This document shows positions 28,071-36,365 of a DNA stretch of 64,000 nucleotides, piece after piece; position 1 is the stretch's first letter; each line of letters starts with the position of its first letter. The stretch is from contig NZ_VOLC01000006.1 of NCBI RefSeq assembly GCF_009797935.1, positions 247,103-311,102 of the forward strand. Direction: 5' to 3'. Made by a program: the position numbers and the translations under genes. The stretch is from Lunatibacter salilacus (GTDB taxonomy: Bacteria > Bacteroidota > Bacteroidia > Cytophagales > Cyclobacteriaceae). Below the pieces are notes generated by a model. It was not told where the DNA came from. It ran no database searches and saw only the letters and a list, made by a program, of their open reading frames with translations.

Positions 28071-29162
28071 ATGAACAAAGGGGTACTAAAGGCATTATTT
28101 GTAGCTATATTGGTCATCCTGCTAGGTGTCTATTTTTCGAACATCAGCATGTACCTAGTGTTTTCTCTGGTCATTGCCGCTGTACTCCGCCCACTTACCA
28201 ACAGGATAAGTAACCTCTACCTCCTTGGGCAGCCTGTACCGCGCGTTGTGGCCATCCTTGTATCTTTTGGATGCGTCATTACGGTTGTTACCATGTTGGT
28301 GTTTTTGTTCATACCCCTGTTTAGGACTCAATTTGAATTACTTCAAGAGTTGAATGTCAATTACCTGTACGAGCAGATGCAAAAACCTGCAGGATATATC
28401 GAAAGGATTTTGATCAAATTTAACCTTATAGCCAACGAACCGGGTTATTTGCTTCAGCTTATTAAGAGTAACCTTCTAAATACCCTGAGTGGAATAGATC
28501 TTCAGGGGTTCGTCAATCAGTTCATCTCGACGACAAGCTCCTTGTTGATCAGTATTTTAGCAATTTCATTTATTACGTTTTTCCTATTACTGGAAAACGG
28601 CCTGTTGAGAAGAAACCTCATCAATTTCGTGCCTAATCCTTATTTTGAACTATCCGTTGCCACTGTACACAAGATTGAGCGTCTACTGTCCAATTACCTG
28701 ATTGGTCTTCTCGTTCAGATGTCCTCCATATTTTCCCTTGCTTCTATAGGTCTTCTGTTGGCCAACATAGAATATGCGATGAGCATTGCCGTTTTTGCGG
28801 CAGTGGCGAATTTAATACCTTATGCGGGTCCCATTTTGGGAGCAACGTTTGGGATTTTGGTGGGTCTTGCTACAGGTAATTTTTCAGAAGCCAATGATAT
28901 CTATTTCCTCGTAGTCAAAATCCTTGGGGTTTTTGCTGTGGTGCAGCTCTGTGACAACATCTTTTTACAACCAATGATTTTTTCTAAATCCGTAAAAGCG
29001 CATCCGCTTGAAATATTTGTTGTTATCTTTGCCGGAGCAAAATTGGCTGGAGTCATGGGAATGATATTTGCTATTCCCGTTTATACCATTTTCAGGGTTT
29101 CCTTCAAAGAATTTTACAAAGGGTATAAAGATTACCGGATATTTAAAATTGATAAGATATAA
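28071..29162 (+). CDS. AI-2E family transporter (TqsA/PerM-like membrane protein)
   Basis: The 363-residue integral membrane protein has about eight hydrophobic segments in the typical layout. Two N-terminal helices, a third near 60-85, a hydrophilic stretch (about 90-150) and a C-terminal bundle including IPYAGPILGATFGILVG and LQPMIFSKSVKAHPLEIF are visible; the last is the family hallmark. Members are called autoinducer-2 exporters or Na+/H+ antiporters, but the substrate of most is unknown. ATG 28071 is favoured over TTG 28062. ychF starts nine bases after its stop. Confidence 0.85.
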   Translation: MNKGVLKALFVAILVILLGVYFSNISMYLVFSLVIAAVLRPLTNRISNLYLLGQPVPRVVAILVSFGCVITVVTMLVFLFIPLFRTQFELLQELNVNYLYEQMQKPAGYIERILIKFNLIANEPGYLLQLIKSNLLNTLSGIDLQGFVNQFISTTSSLLISILAISFITFFLLLENGLLRRNLINFVPNPYFELSVATVHKIERLLSNYLIGLLVQMSSIFSLASIGLLLANIEYAMSIAVFAAVANLIPYAGPILGATFGILVGLATGNFSEANDIYFLVVKILGVFAVVQLCDNIFLQPMIFSKSVKAHPLEIFVVIFAGAKLAGVMGMIFAIPVYTIFRVSFKEFYKGYKDYRIFKIDKI

Positions 29163-29171
29163 TTTACATTC

Positions 29172-30269
29172 ATGGGATTAAAATGCGGGATAGTTGGGTT
29201 ACCCAACGTCGGTAAATCAACTTTGTTTAATGCGTTGTCAAGTGCGAAAGCAGAAGCGGCAAATTTTCCTTTTTGTACCATCGAACCAAATGTAGGGGTG
29301 GTTACAGTTCCAGATAAGAGACTTCAAGTTCTTGAAAAGCTGGTCAATCCGAAGCGCGTACTACCAACTGTGATTGAGTTCGTCGATATCGCTGGACTTG
29401 TAAAAGGCGCAAGCAAGGGAGAAGGTCTTGGAAACAAGTTTCTAGGAAATATTCGCGAAGTGGATGCAGTTATCCATGTCATTCGGTGTTTTGAAGATGA
29501 AAACATTGTTCATGTGGCAGGTGGTGTAGATCCTCTTTTTGACAAGGAAGTAATAGATACGGAGCTTCAGCTGAAAGATTTGGAATCTATAGATAAGAAA
29601 ATCCAAAAAAACGAGAAAATCGCAAAATCAGGAGATGCCAAAGCCAGAAAAATTCTTTCAACGCTAATTACGTTCAAAGAAGCCCTCGAAGCTGGGAAAA
29701 ATGCCCGGTCAGTCGACGTAGAAGAAGAGGATCTGGAAGCTGTAAGAGACCTTCAACTACTCACTATTAAACCGGTGCTTTATGTGGCTAATGTTTCGGA
29801 AGAAGAAATACTAAAGGGCAACGCACATACGGCCCGCTTGGCGGAAGCGGTAAAAGAGGAAAATGCTGAGGTGGTTATACTTTGCGCAGCCCTTGAATCC
29901 CAGATTGCCGAGTTTGAAGAGGAAGAAGAGAAGCAACTGTTTTTGTCCGAATACGGTTTGGAAGAGAGTGGCTTGAACCGACTGATTTCCGCAGCCTATA
30001 AATTATTGACCCTGATCACCTATTTTACAGCCGGAGAACAGGAAGTGCGCGCATGGACCATCAAGCAGGGGTGGAAGGCGCCTGCGGCAGCCGGAGTGAT
30101 TCACTCCGACTTTGAAAAAGGATTTATCAAGGCAGAGGTGATCAAGCTATCCGATTATGAACAGTTCAAATCAGAAGCGGCGTGTAGAGAAAACGGAAAA
30201 ATCGCGATAGAAGGAAAGGAATATGTGGTAAAGGATGGGGATATTATGCATTTTCGGTTCAACGTATAA
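29172..30269 (+). CDS. ychF: Redox-regulated ATPase YchF (OBG-like, OLA1)
   Basis: A 365-residue OBG-family P-loop protein. G1 is GLPNVGKST, the G2/G3 region contains [10 protein letters not shown] and [10 protein letters not shown], and G4 is the altered NVSEE that makes the family prefer ATP to GTP. A coiled-coil hairpin (about 130-200) and a C-terminal TGS domain (about 280-363, [13 protein letters not shown]) follow. It binds ribosomes and is involved in stress responses. Transcription probably continues from the transporter gene. Confidence 0.95.
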   Translation: MGLKCGIVGLPNVGKSTLFNALSSAKAEAANFPFCTIEPNVGVVTVPDKRLQVLEKLVNPKRVLPTVIEFVDIAGLVKGASKGEGLGNKFLGNIREVDAVIHVIRCFEDENIVHVAGGVDPLFDKEVIDTELQLKDLESIDKKIQKNEKIAKSGDAKARKILSTLITFKEALEAGKNARSVDVEEEDLEAVRDLQLLTIKPVLYVANVSEEEILKGNAHTARLAEAVKEENAEVVILCAALESQIAEFEEEEEKQLFLSEYGLEESGLNRLISAAYKLLTLITYFTAGEQEVRAWTIKQGWKAPAAAGVIHSDFEKGFIKAEVIKLSDYEQFKSEAACRENGKIAIEGKEYVVKDGDIMHFRFNV

Positions 30270-30378
30270 AAATAATGAAATTTTATTGTTAAGTTTGTTG
30301 CAACTTAATTACCCAAAAATAAGTTACTTGTATATGAAAATGTATAAAATCATTGTTTAACTTTTCATTTTTAACGTC

Positions 30379-31278
30379 GTGAGAATCAGATTAATATTTT
30401 CTTTAAAAAACAAAGGTGCCTATTTGCCCTTTCATCACCAGTATATCCTTGCCCAGTTCCTTAAGGGACTGATAGTCAAGGGAGGAAATGAATCGTTTTT
30501 CAACTACAATTACTTCAACTTCTCTGGACTGAAAGGTCAAACTAAGGTAAGTCGAAGCGGTTTACACTATTATTCAAGTTTGGTCACGTTGGTTTTGTCA
30601 GCTCCTGACCAAGATTTTCTTGATTATCTCTTGGAGCAAGTGTTTAAAACGCCAAAAATTGAGTTGGGAAATCTGATTCTGTCCCCCGAATACACGGAGA
30701 AAGAAACAGAGCCGGAATTGGAAACCTCCAATAAGTTCGTTTGTATTTCCCCATTGGTGTTGTTAATGCCCACCTTTGATGATGAATCAGGAAAGCGATT
30801 TATCAACCCGGATACGGATGAATTTTCCGATTTGCTCTATGAATCCACACTTACCCGAATGGAGAAGTCAGGATGGTATTCACAAGAACAGATGGAATCC
30901 TTCTACAAGTTCCAAGTAGTTCCTGACATGAATTATGTCAATAAGTTGCGGGAACAACAGAAAAAGTTCGCAAGGATTTATTCTGTGTACGACATGGATG
31001 TGAAGTATGAAGTGAGGGGTTATACCCTTCCTTTTACCCTTTATGCTGCTGCTGAGGTTCAGGATTTCGTTTTTAAATGTGGATTGGGGGCTTTTACCCA
31101 CAAAGGATTTGGCATGCTGGATTTGGCAAATAATATGCCCAGCCAGCGGACAGAATCTTACCGCTTTAAACGGGAAGGTTTCGTTCCCTACAGATCTCAT
31201 GGAAATGAGAATTTGCCAAAGAGGGAATCCGGAGCCCCGGATACAGAAGAAAGTGATGCTGCTGACAGTATCGAATAA
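30379..31278 (+). CDS. cas6: Orphan CRISPR-associated endoribonuclease Cas6-like protein
   Basis: This 299-residue protein resembles Cas6, the RAMP endoribonuclease that cuts pre-crRNA. The N-terminal ferredoxin-like half reads RIRLIFSLKNKGAYLPFHHQ. The C-terminal half ends in the glycine-rich loop GLGAFTHKGFGMLDL (about 235-249), the best Cas6 signature. A C-terminal tail of about 45 hydrophilic residues is an addition. The start is GTG. No CRISPR repeats and no other cas gene occur anywhere in the window, so it either serves a distant array or has another RNA substrate. Gene neighbours are housekeeping (ychF, meaB). The candidate catalytic His19/His20 is inferred by position only. Confidence 0.75.
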   Translation: MRIRLIFSLKNKGAYLPFHHQYILAQFLKGLIVKGGNESFFNYNYFNFSGLKGQTKVSRSGLHYYSSLVTLVLSAPDQDFLDYLLEQVFKTPKIELGNLILSPEYTEKETEPELETSNKFVCISPLVLLMPTFDDESGKRFINPDTDEFSDLLYESTLTRMEKSGWYSQEQMESFYKFQVVPDMNYVNKLREQQKKFARIYSVYDMDVKYEVRGYTLPFTLYAAAEVQDFVFKCGLGAFTHKGFGMLDLANNMPSQRTESYRFKREGFVPYRSHGNENLPKRESGAPDTEESDAADSIE

Positions 31279-31282
31279 AAAG

Positions 31283-31308
31283 AAGGGAGCGAAATGCTCC
31301 CTTTTTTT
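31283..31308 (+). terminator. Terminator after cas6-like gene
   Basis: AAGGGAGC and GCTCCCTT form an 8-bp stem around GAAAT, followed by a T run. It lies five bases after the stop codon. Confidence 0.88.
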
Positions 31309-31329
31309 ATTTACAAAGGATTATGGATC

Positions 31330-32337
31330 TCACTCTTTAATCGAATTTAAGTACAAGTACTTCTCCACCAATTCCCTGGCCGCGGCAAGTGCGGATTTCC
31401 CCCCAGTTTGAACCAGGGATTTTTTCTGCGCGATTTCTTTTGACATTTTTTTATCCGAATAGAAACCTACTTCAAGTAGTAAATGGATTTGCTCTTTCAT
31501 CCAATGAACCCGCTGTAACGCTCTGTTCTTATAAAAAAATCCATTGATTTTCATTTTCTCTTCGAAAGACTCAATTGTATTCCAAATGCTTTCCATTCCT
31601 ACTCCCATCAAGGAGGAGCAAGTGGATACCTCGGTGATCCATCCGTTTTCTTTTTTTGGAAAAAAATGAAGTGCTTCTACCAGTTGTCCTTTTGCCCGTT
31701 CTACCGCCTTCTGGTTTTCTCCATCGGCTTTGTTAATGACAATCAAATCCGCCATCTCCATGATTCCTTTTTTTATTCCCTGAAGTTCGTCCCCAGCACC
31801 TGCCAATGCCAGTAACAGAAAGAAGTCCACCATACCTTTCACTGCTGTTTCCGACTGGCCTACACCTATAGTTTCTATTAAAATTATATTGTACCCTGCT
31901 GCCTCGCACAGTAGAGAACACTCTCTTGTTTTGGCCGAGACGCCCCCTAAAATTCCGCTTGATGGGGATGGACGGATAAAGGCATTTGGAGAAGTGCTCA
32001 ACTGCTCCATCCTTGTCTTGTCTCCCAGAATACTCCCCTTTCCAGCCTCACTACTTGGGTCTACTGTTAGTACCGCTACCCTATATCCTCTTTCTATCAG
32101 CAATTGACCAAATCGGTCAATAAAAGTACTTTTCCCCACTCCCGGTACCCCACTTACTCCAATACGTAACGAATTACCCGTAAAAGATAAAACTCCCTCC
32201 ACAAGTTCCTCGGCTAACCGCTGATCTTCCGGCAAGGTACTTTCTACCAACGTTACGGCCCGGCTTAGAATTTGTCGGTCGTTCTTGACTATCCCCGCTA
32301 CATATTCTGGTACTGAATATCTATTTCTCCGGCTCAT
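31330..32337 (-). CDS. meaB: Methylmalonyl-CoA mutase-associated GTPase MeaB
   Basis: A 335-residue G3E-family P-loop GTPase that protects and reloads adenosylcobalamin-dependent methylmalonyl-CoA mutase. Walker A is SGVPGVGKSTFID; DPSSEAGKGSILGDKTRM, ETIGVGQSE and NKADGEN (G4) follow in order. Length and C-terminal helical dimerisation region are normal. The mutase genes themselves are not in this window. A short membrane-anchored hypothetical gene lies 21 bp upstream on the same strand. Confidence 0.92.
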   Translation of the reverse strand: MSRRNRYSVPEYVAGIVKNDRQILSRAVTLVESTLPEDQRLAEELVEGVLSFTGNSLRIGVSGVPGVGKSTFIDRFGQLLIERGYRVAVLTVDPSSEAGKGSILGDKTRMEQLSTSPNAFIRPSPSSGILGGVSAKTRECSLLCEAAGYNIILIETIGVGQSETAVKGMVDFFLLLALAGAGDELQGIKKGIMEMADLIVINKADGENQKAVERAKGQLVEALHFFPKKENGWITEVSTCSSLMGVGMESIWNTIESFEEKMKINGFFYKNRALQRVHWMKEQIHLLLEVGFYSDKKMSKEIAQKKSLVQTGGKSALAAARELVEKYLYLNSIKE

Positions 32338-32358
32338 TAATATATGTTAAGTCACTTT

Positions 32359-32769
32359 TCAATTGTCACTATAGGGGTATTTGATAAATTTGACCTCACC
32401 CATGGCTGTTTTCTCATACTTCGCAACACACAGACCGGCCAAATCTGAAGAAACAAAGGGTTCATTTGGAAATACATTAATAGATTCGGACAAATCTTGA
32501 AGGAAAAAAAAGACTTTGGTATTGCCATATTTCGTATGGGGCATAAAATCTCCATAGGCTCTCATCTCTTCCCATAGTGTGTCCGCGGCATGAACCGCAA
32601 AAATTCGGACGACGGGCCCAGTATTATTTTCGTTTCTGAACATCGCCATTTCAGTATAATTCCCCTCCAGATCCGAAATTCCCGGCTGGGTAATGGTATC
32701 CCCTATAATCCACCATAATACAAGAAAAACAGCCAACAAAAGGGCGTAGTACAAATAATTACTTCTCAT
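32359..32769 (-). CDS. Hypothetical membrane-anchored protein
   Basis: The 136-residue protein has one N-terminal hydrophobic segment (about 7-25, YALLLAVFLVLWWIIG) and a soluble domain of about 110 residues with no recognised motif. The soluble part includes VVRIFAVHAADTLWEEMRAYG, suggesting an alpha/beta fold. The C-terminal KFIKYPYSDN is close to the stop. It precedes meaB on the minus strand and is divergent from hemJ (51 bp). I do not recognise the family. Confidence 0.6.
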   Translation of the reverse strand: MRSNYLYYALLLAVFLVLWWIIGDTITQPGISDLEGNYTEMAMFRNENNTGPVVRIFAVHAADTLWEEMRAYGDFMPHTKYGNTKVFFFLQDLSESINVFPNEPFVSSDLAGLCVAKYEKTAMGEVKFIKYPYSDN

Positions 32770-32820
32770 GGATGATCCTTTTTAATAGTTAAACCATTAA
32801 TTTAGGACAAATTTTCGGGA

Positions 32821-33357
32821 ATGGCATTCGAATACATCAAAGCACTACATATAATTTTCATCGTTACCTGGTTTGCGGGACTATTTTACATCGTCAGGCT
32901 GTTTATTTATCAAGTAGAAAGTCTAAACCGGCCGGAAGCGGAAAGAGCTATCTTAAAACCCCAACTGGACCTAATGGCATACCGTCTTTGGTACATTATC
33001 ACGTGGCCTTCCGCTATTCTCACATTAATCTTTGGAACCTGGGTCTTGAGTTATCGATGGGGATATTTGGAACTCCCCTTCATGCAAGCCAAACTTTTTT
33101 TTGTGATACTTTTGTATGGTTACCACATTGCCTGTCATTTTATATTTAAACAACTACAGTCCGGCACCACTACATGGACGGGTACCAAGCTGCGTATATG
33201 GAATGAAGCTTCAACCTTATTACTATTTGCTATTGTTTTTCTAATTGTCTTAAAGAACCTGGTGAGTATGGTTTGGGGTATAGTGGGGCTGTTAGCATTG
33301 GGTATCATCCTTATGTCGGGGATTAAACTTTACAAAAGAATTCGTGAACGGAACTAA
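32821..33357 (+). CDS. hemJ: Protoporphyrinogen IX oxidase, HemJ/CopD-type membrane protein
   Basis: A 178-residue protein with four to five membrane helices. It matches HemJ in its start (KALHIIFIVTWFAGLFYIVRLFIYQ, with the conserved His near residue 10), in LMAYRLWYIITWPSAILT, and in the central LYGYHIACH segment. HemJ oxidises protoporphyrinogen IX in haem synthesis in organisms without HemG or HemY. The downstream SCO and cytochrome c genes give a respiratory context. A CopD-like reading is the alternative. Confidence 0.82.
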   Translation: MAFEYIKALHIIFIVTWFAGLFYIVRLFIYQVESLNRPEAERAILKPQLDLMAYRLWYIITWPSAILTLIFGTWVLSYRWGYLELPFMQAKLFFVILLYGYHIACHFIFKQLQSGTTTWTGTKLRIWNEASTLLLFAIVFLIVLKNLVSMVWGIVGLLALGIILMSGIKLYKRIRERN

Positions 33358-33394
33358 TAACCGCCCTTCATTGTCATGTTTAAAAGTAAAATTC

Positions 33395-34060
33395 ATGACA
33401 GCAACCACCTATTGGATCAGTTTCATTTGTCTAATTTTAATTATTTCCTGTACCCCCAATTCTGAAGAAAAGGGGAAATTACCTATCCTAGGGAATAGAT
33501 ATACCGAGGAGATTATGATAAATGGCCAAAAAAAGATAGATACCGTATATCATCAAATCGCCCCTTTTTCTTTTTCAAACCAGGAAGGGAAGACTTTTAC
33601 CCAGGCAGATGTACTTGGAAAGGTTTATGTAGCTGATTTTTTCTTTACCAGTTGTCCCACTATTTGCCCAGTGATGAAAACCCAAATGCTTCGGGTTTAT
33701 GAAAAATTCAAGGACAATCCGGATTTTCTTATTCTCAGCCATTCTATTGACCCTAATCACGATACGGTAGAATTGCTAAAGGATTTTTCGGTCCGTTTAG
33801 GAGTACCTGATGCCACAACATGGAATTTTCTTACTGGGGATCAAGAGCATATCTTTGAAATAGGACAGACCAGCTACCTAACCACGGCAATGGAGGATAA
33901 AAATGAAGCCGGAGGATACCTTCATAGTGGGGCCTTTGTCTTGGTAGATCAGGAAGGACGCATCCGGGGAGTGTATGATGGCACAAAGGAGACACAAGTA
34001 AACAGACTAATGAGTGACATCCCTAAATTATTGGCTAAAAATGCGGATTTGGATAGTTAA
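33395..34060 (+). CDS. SCO family copper-handling lipoprotein (Sco1/SenC)
   Basis: The 221-residue lipoprotein has a signal with lipobox-like LIISC (Cys about residue 18). A thioredoxin fold follows with the SCO copper motif FTSCPTICPVMKTQM and the third ligand His in YLHSGAFVLVDQEG. SCO proteins deliver copper to the CuA site of cytochrome oxidase or reduce its thiols. ATG 33395 gives a normal lipoprotein signal, while the longer frame from 33344 overlaps hemJ. It overlaps the following cytochrome gene by 20 bases, so the two are translationally linked. Confidence 0.9.
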   Translation: MTATTYWISFICLILIISCTPNSEEKGKLPILGNRYTEEIMINGQKKIDTVYHQIAPFSFSNQEGKTFTQADVLGKVYVADFFFTSCPTICPVMKTQMLRVYEKFKDNPDFLILSHSIDPNHDTVELLKDFSVRLGVPDATTWNFLTGDQEHIFEIGQTSYLTTAMEDKNEAGGYLHSGAFVLVDQEGRIRGVYDGTKETQVNRLMSDIPKLLAKNADLDS

Positions 34061-34481
34061 TGTTTTTTTCATTCTCCTTATAGTAGGTTTTTATGTGAGT
34101 TGTAAACCTGAAAACAAGGGAGATAACCTCAATGCCATAATTGATCTTAAAACAAAACAATATGCAATAGCCGGACGGGAATTATACCTTATCCACTGCG
34201 CCAATTGTCATCAGGTAGATGGGAGTGGCCTTGGGTTGGTCATCCCACCCTTGAAGGGTGCGGACTACCTCAAAGTGGATATCGCCCGGTCTGTCCATAT
34301 CATACGATACGGCCAAAAAGGAGAAATCATCGTCAACGGTGCAACCTATAACCAACCCATGCCTGCCAATCCCAATCTAAAACCTATCGAAATTGCCCAA
34401 ATCGCCACTTATATTCATACACTCTGGGGCGATGGGGAACAACTGATCTCCATTGATTCGGTGAATGTTTATTTGAAATAA
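34041..34481 (+). CDS. Small c-type cytochrome lipoprotein
   Basis: A 146-residue exported monohaem cytochrome. The signal ends at a lipobox (FYVSC), haem is attached at C53-A-N-C56-H57, and PMPANPN supplies the likely Met ligand. It probably carries electrons in the periplasm for the oxidase that the SCO protein helps assemble. The start lies inside the SCO gene (20-base overlap). A gene of opposite strand ends nine bases downstream. Confidence 0.88.
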   Translation: MRIWIVNVFFILLIVGFYVSCKPENKGDNLNAIIDLKTKQYAIAGRELYLIHCANCHQVDGSGLGLVIPPLKGADYLKVDIARSVHIIRYGQKGEIIVNGATYNQPMPANPNLKPIEIAQIATYIHTLWGDGEQLISIDSVNVYLK

Positions 34482-34489
34482 TTCCTCAT

Positions 34490-34906
34490 TCATCGCTCCA
34501 AGAGTTTTTCTGCATCCTCCAATGCCTGCTTGATGTCCCGGTTTACCTGATTGACTTTGACCCGTTGATCCTGAAGGTAAGAAAGCGATTCCTCTTCATC
34601 CATTCCTTCAAGTTTGGAATCAAACTGCCTCATCCAAACAAACATCCCCTCGTAGGCTTCATCGCAGGCCAATGCTGCCTGCCTATATAGTTGAATTTCG
34701 GATGAATCAGCGGATGTCTCTCGAAGTTCTTCTTGCTTAGCCTCCAGCAATTTTTGATTGGATCTCAACTCGCCCATTTTGGGCATTACCTCATCGTGCA
34801 CGGCAATGACTTCGTTCTTAAGTTTTGCAACTCTGTCTTCTTTGACAGTGCAAGCTTCAATGCCCATCCAAACAATAAATAAACCTGCCCAATAGTGGAT
34901 TTTCAT
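34490..34906 (-). CDS. Hypothetical helical lipoprotein
   Basis: A 138-residue protein with an N-terminal signal ending in the lipobox GIEAC (Cys19) and a strongly helical, charged body (LRSNQKLLEAKQEELRET, then YLQDQRVKVNQVNRDIKQ) predicted to be coiled coil. Similar short lipoproteins occur in Bacteroidota without known function. No enzymatic residues are apparent. It is convergent with the cytochrome gene. Confidence 0.6.
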   Translation of the reverse strand: MKIHYWAGLFIVWMGIEACTVKEDRVAKLKNEVIAVHDEVMPKMGELRSNQKLLEAKQEELRETSADSSEIQLYRQAALACDEAYEGMFVWMRQFDSKLEGMDEEESLSYLQDQRVKVNQVNRDIKQALEDAEKLLER

Positions 34907-35012
34907 TTTTTTCTAGTATGTTTAATGCGTGACAAAGATAAAGAAATTGGGCTTAGCATGCCCATCTTTTACTTCATTCAGCTAATAAGCAATTTACTTC
35001 TAACCAGCAACC

Positions 35013-35843
35013 ATGAAACCATTCTGTTTTGCCAAAAACGAAATTATAGAATCAAAGTTTGCATCCTGTCACCCATTGGATATCGGAATGATACGGGGGT
35101 ATGCCATTTTTGATTTTTTCAGAACAGTAGGCCCCAATCCACTTTTTTTGGATGACTACTTGGCTAGATTTACCGACTCAGCCAAAAGTGCCCATTTACC
35201 ACTATCCTATTCGAGGGAGGAACTTGCCGGTATCATTCACGAACTTATCGCCAAAAATGAATTGGAATATGGGGGAGTACGGATGATCTTATCGGGAGGA
35301 ATTTCAGAAAATTTTTTCACTCCAGCATCTGGTGACTTATTCATTTTCTGTGAACCCTTAAAATTGCCAAGTGAGGAAAAATATAAAAAGGGGGTGAAAC
35401 TGCTTCCTGTGGAATACGTGAGGCCTATACCGAGAATAAAAACAACCAATTATACCTTACCCTGCTTTCTAAGTGTAGACTGGCCATCCCAAGGTGCCGA
35501 AGATGTTATTTATCACAATCAAGGTCTGGTTTCCGAGAGTTCGAGAAGTAATATTTTTATGGTAAAAGAAGGAGTCATCAGTACTCCCGCTTCTCATATC
35601 CTAGAAGGTATCACACGTAAAAAAGTTATGGAACTCGCCGAAAATGTAAGTGTCAGGGATATCCAACTTGATGAATTGCTTGATGCTGACGAGGTATTTA
35701 TGACGAGCACAACAAAAAGAATACTCCCGATTACGACAATAGGAAATCAGGTCATAGCCACAGGAAAACCGGGCAACCAAACAATGTCCCTGATGAGTGC
35801 TTTTGAAAAAATGGAAAAAAACATGGTTTTCAGCACTCGTTAA
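35013..35843 (+). CDS. Aminotransferase class IV (PLP fold type IV)
   Basis: A 276-residue enzyme of the branched-chain aminotransferase, D-alanine aminotransferase and aminodeoxychorismate lyase superfamily. Landmarks: DIGMIRGYAIFDFFRT near the N terminus, IKTTNYTLP with the PLP-binding Lys (about 143), SESSRSNIFMVK and ILEGITRKKVMELA. DEVFMTSTTKRILPI follows. Which of the three reactions it catalyses cannot be decided; the size fits aminodeoxychorismate lyase or D-amino acid aminotransferase more than IlvE. A bidirectional terminator follows. Confidence 0.85.
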   Translation: MKPFCFAKNEIIESKFASCHPLDIGMIRGYAIFDFFRTVGPNPLFLDDYLARFTDSAKSAHLPLSYSREELAGIIHELIAKNELEYGGVRMILSGGISENFFTPASGDLFIFCEPLKLPSEEKYKKGVKLLPVEYVRPIPRIKTTNYTLPCFLSVDWPSQGAEDVIYHNQGLVSESSRSNIFMVKEGVISTPASHILEGITRKKVMELAENVSVRDIQLDELLDADEVFMTSTTKRILPITTIGNQVIATGKPGNQTMSLMSAFEKMEKNMVFSTR

Positions 35844-35870
35844 ACCCCACATGTCTGTAAATGGTGTAAA

Positions 35871-35914
35871 AAATAAAACCTGCTTACCAAGTTGGTAGCA
35901 GGTTTTATTTTTTT
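35871..35914. terminator. Bidirectional terminator between the PLP enzyme and the OB-like protein gene
   Basis: Arms of 20 and 19 bases (35871-35890 and 35892-35910) pair with a single bulge around one central base, flanked by A-rich and T-rich runs. It serves both convergent transcription units. Confidence 0.85.
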
Positions 35915-35928
35915 GCCGTTTATATCTT

Positions 35929-36360
35929 TTAATTCATCAATTGCGCATCGGTAAGGATATACATAAGCTTTTCAGGGTCCTTGTCGTTTAAAGTTAGTGT
36001 ACCTTTTACCTTCACCCGTTTAGAGGTGTATTTCACAGGCGTGGAAAGCATGACCTCCATGACCGTTTCGGGGCCCCCTGATCCGCAAAAAAAACATTCA
36101 GCAAGCGGCAAGGAGGATAGGATTATATGTTCCGGCTTGAACATCCCTTCGAATGGAATAATATATCCGTCTGCCTCAACTACCTTTCCTTCCATGTCTT
36201 TGATTTTAGGACCAAAAACAGGTAGATATAATTCGCCCCATTCGTCCTCCCCAATTTTATAGGTCACTTCCGAAAGGTCTTTCCATACAGAGGTTTGGGC
36301 ATTTACTTGAAGCGAAAGCATAGTAACAGCTATGCACACCAATAGATATTTCATTTTCAT
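35929..36360 (-). CDS. Exported DUF3299-like protein with CFFCG motif
   Basis: A 143-residue exported protein: signal peptide about residues 3-20 (LSLQVNAQ), then an OB-fold-like body (MEGKVVEADGYIIPFEGM) and a central AECFFCGSGGPE motif with two cysteines, suited to metal or disulphide chemistry. It resembles DUF3299 proteins, which in Proteobacteria are encoded next to zinc-regulated ABC transporters of the same FtsX type (from general knowledge). It is the last of five closely spaced minus-strand genes, five bases after the permease gene. Function is unknown; a periplasmic metal-handling partner is my inference. Confidence 0.65.
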   Translation of the reverse strand: MKMKYLLVCIAVTMLSLQVNAQTSVWKDLSEVTYKIGEDEWGELYLPVFGPKIKDMEGKVVEADGYIIPFEGMFKPEHIILSSLPLAECFFCGSGGPETVMEVMLSTPVKYTSKRVKVKGTLTLNDKDPEKLMYILTDAQLMN

Positions 36361-36365
36361 TTTAT

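Noticed and set aside
30379..31278. Search for a CRISPR array near the cas6-like gene
   Set aside because: No regularly spaced direct repeats were seen in the flanking sequence or elsewhere in the window.
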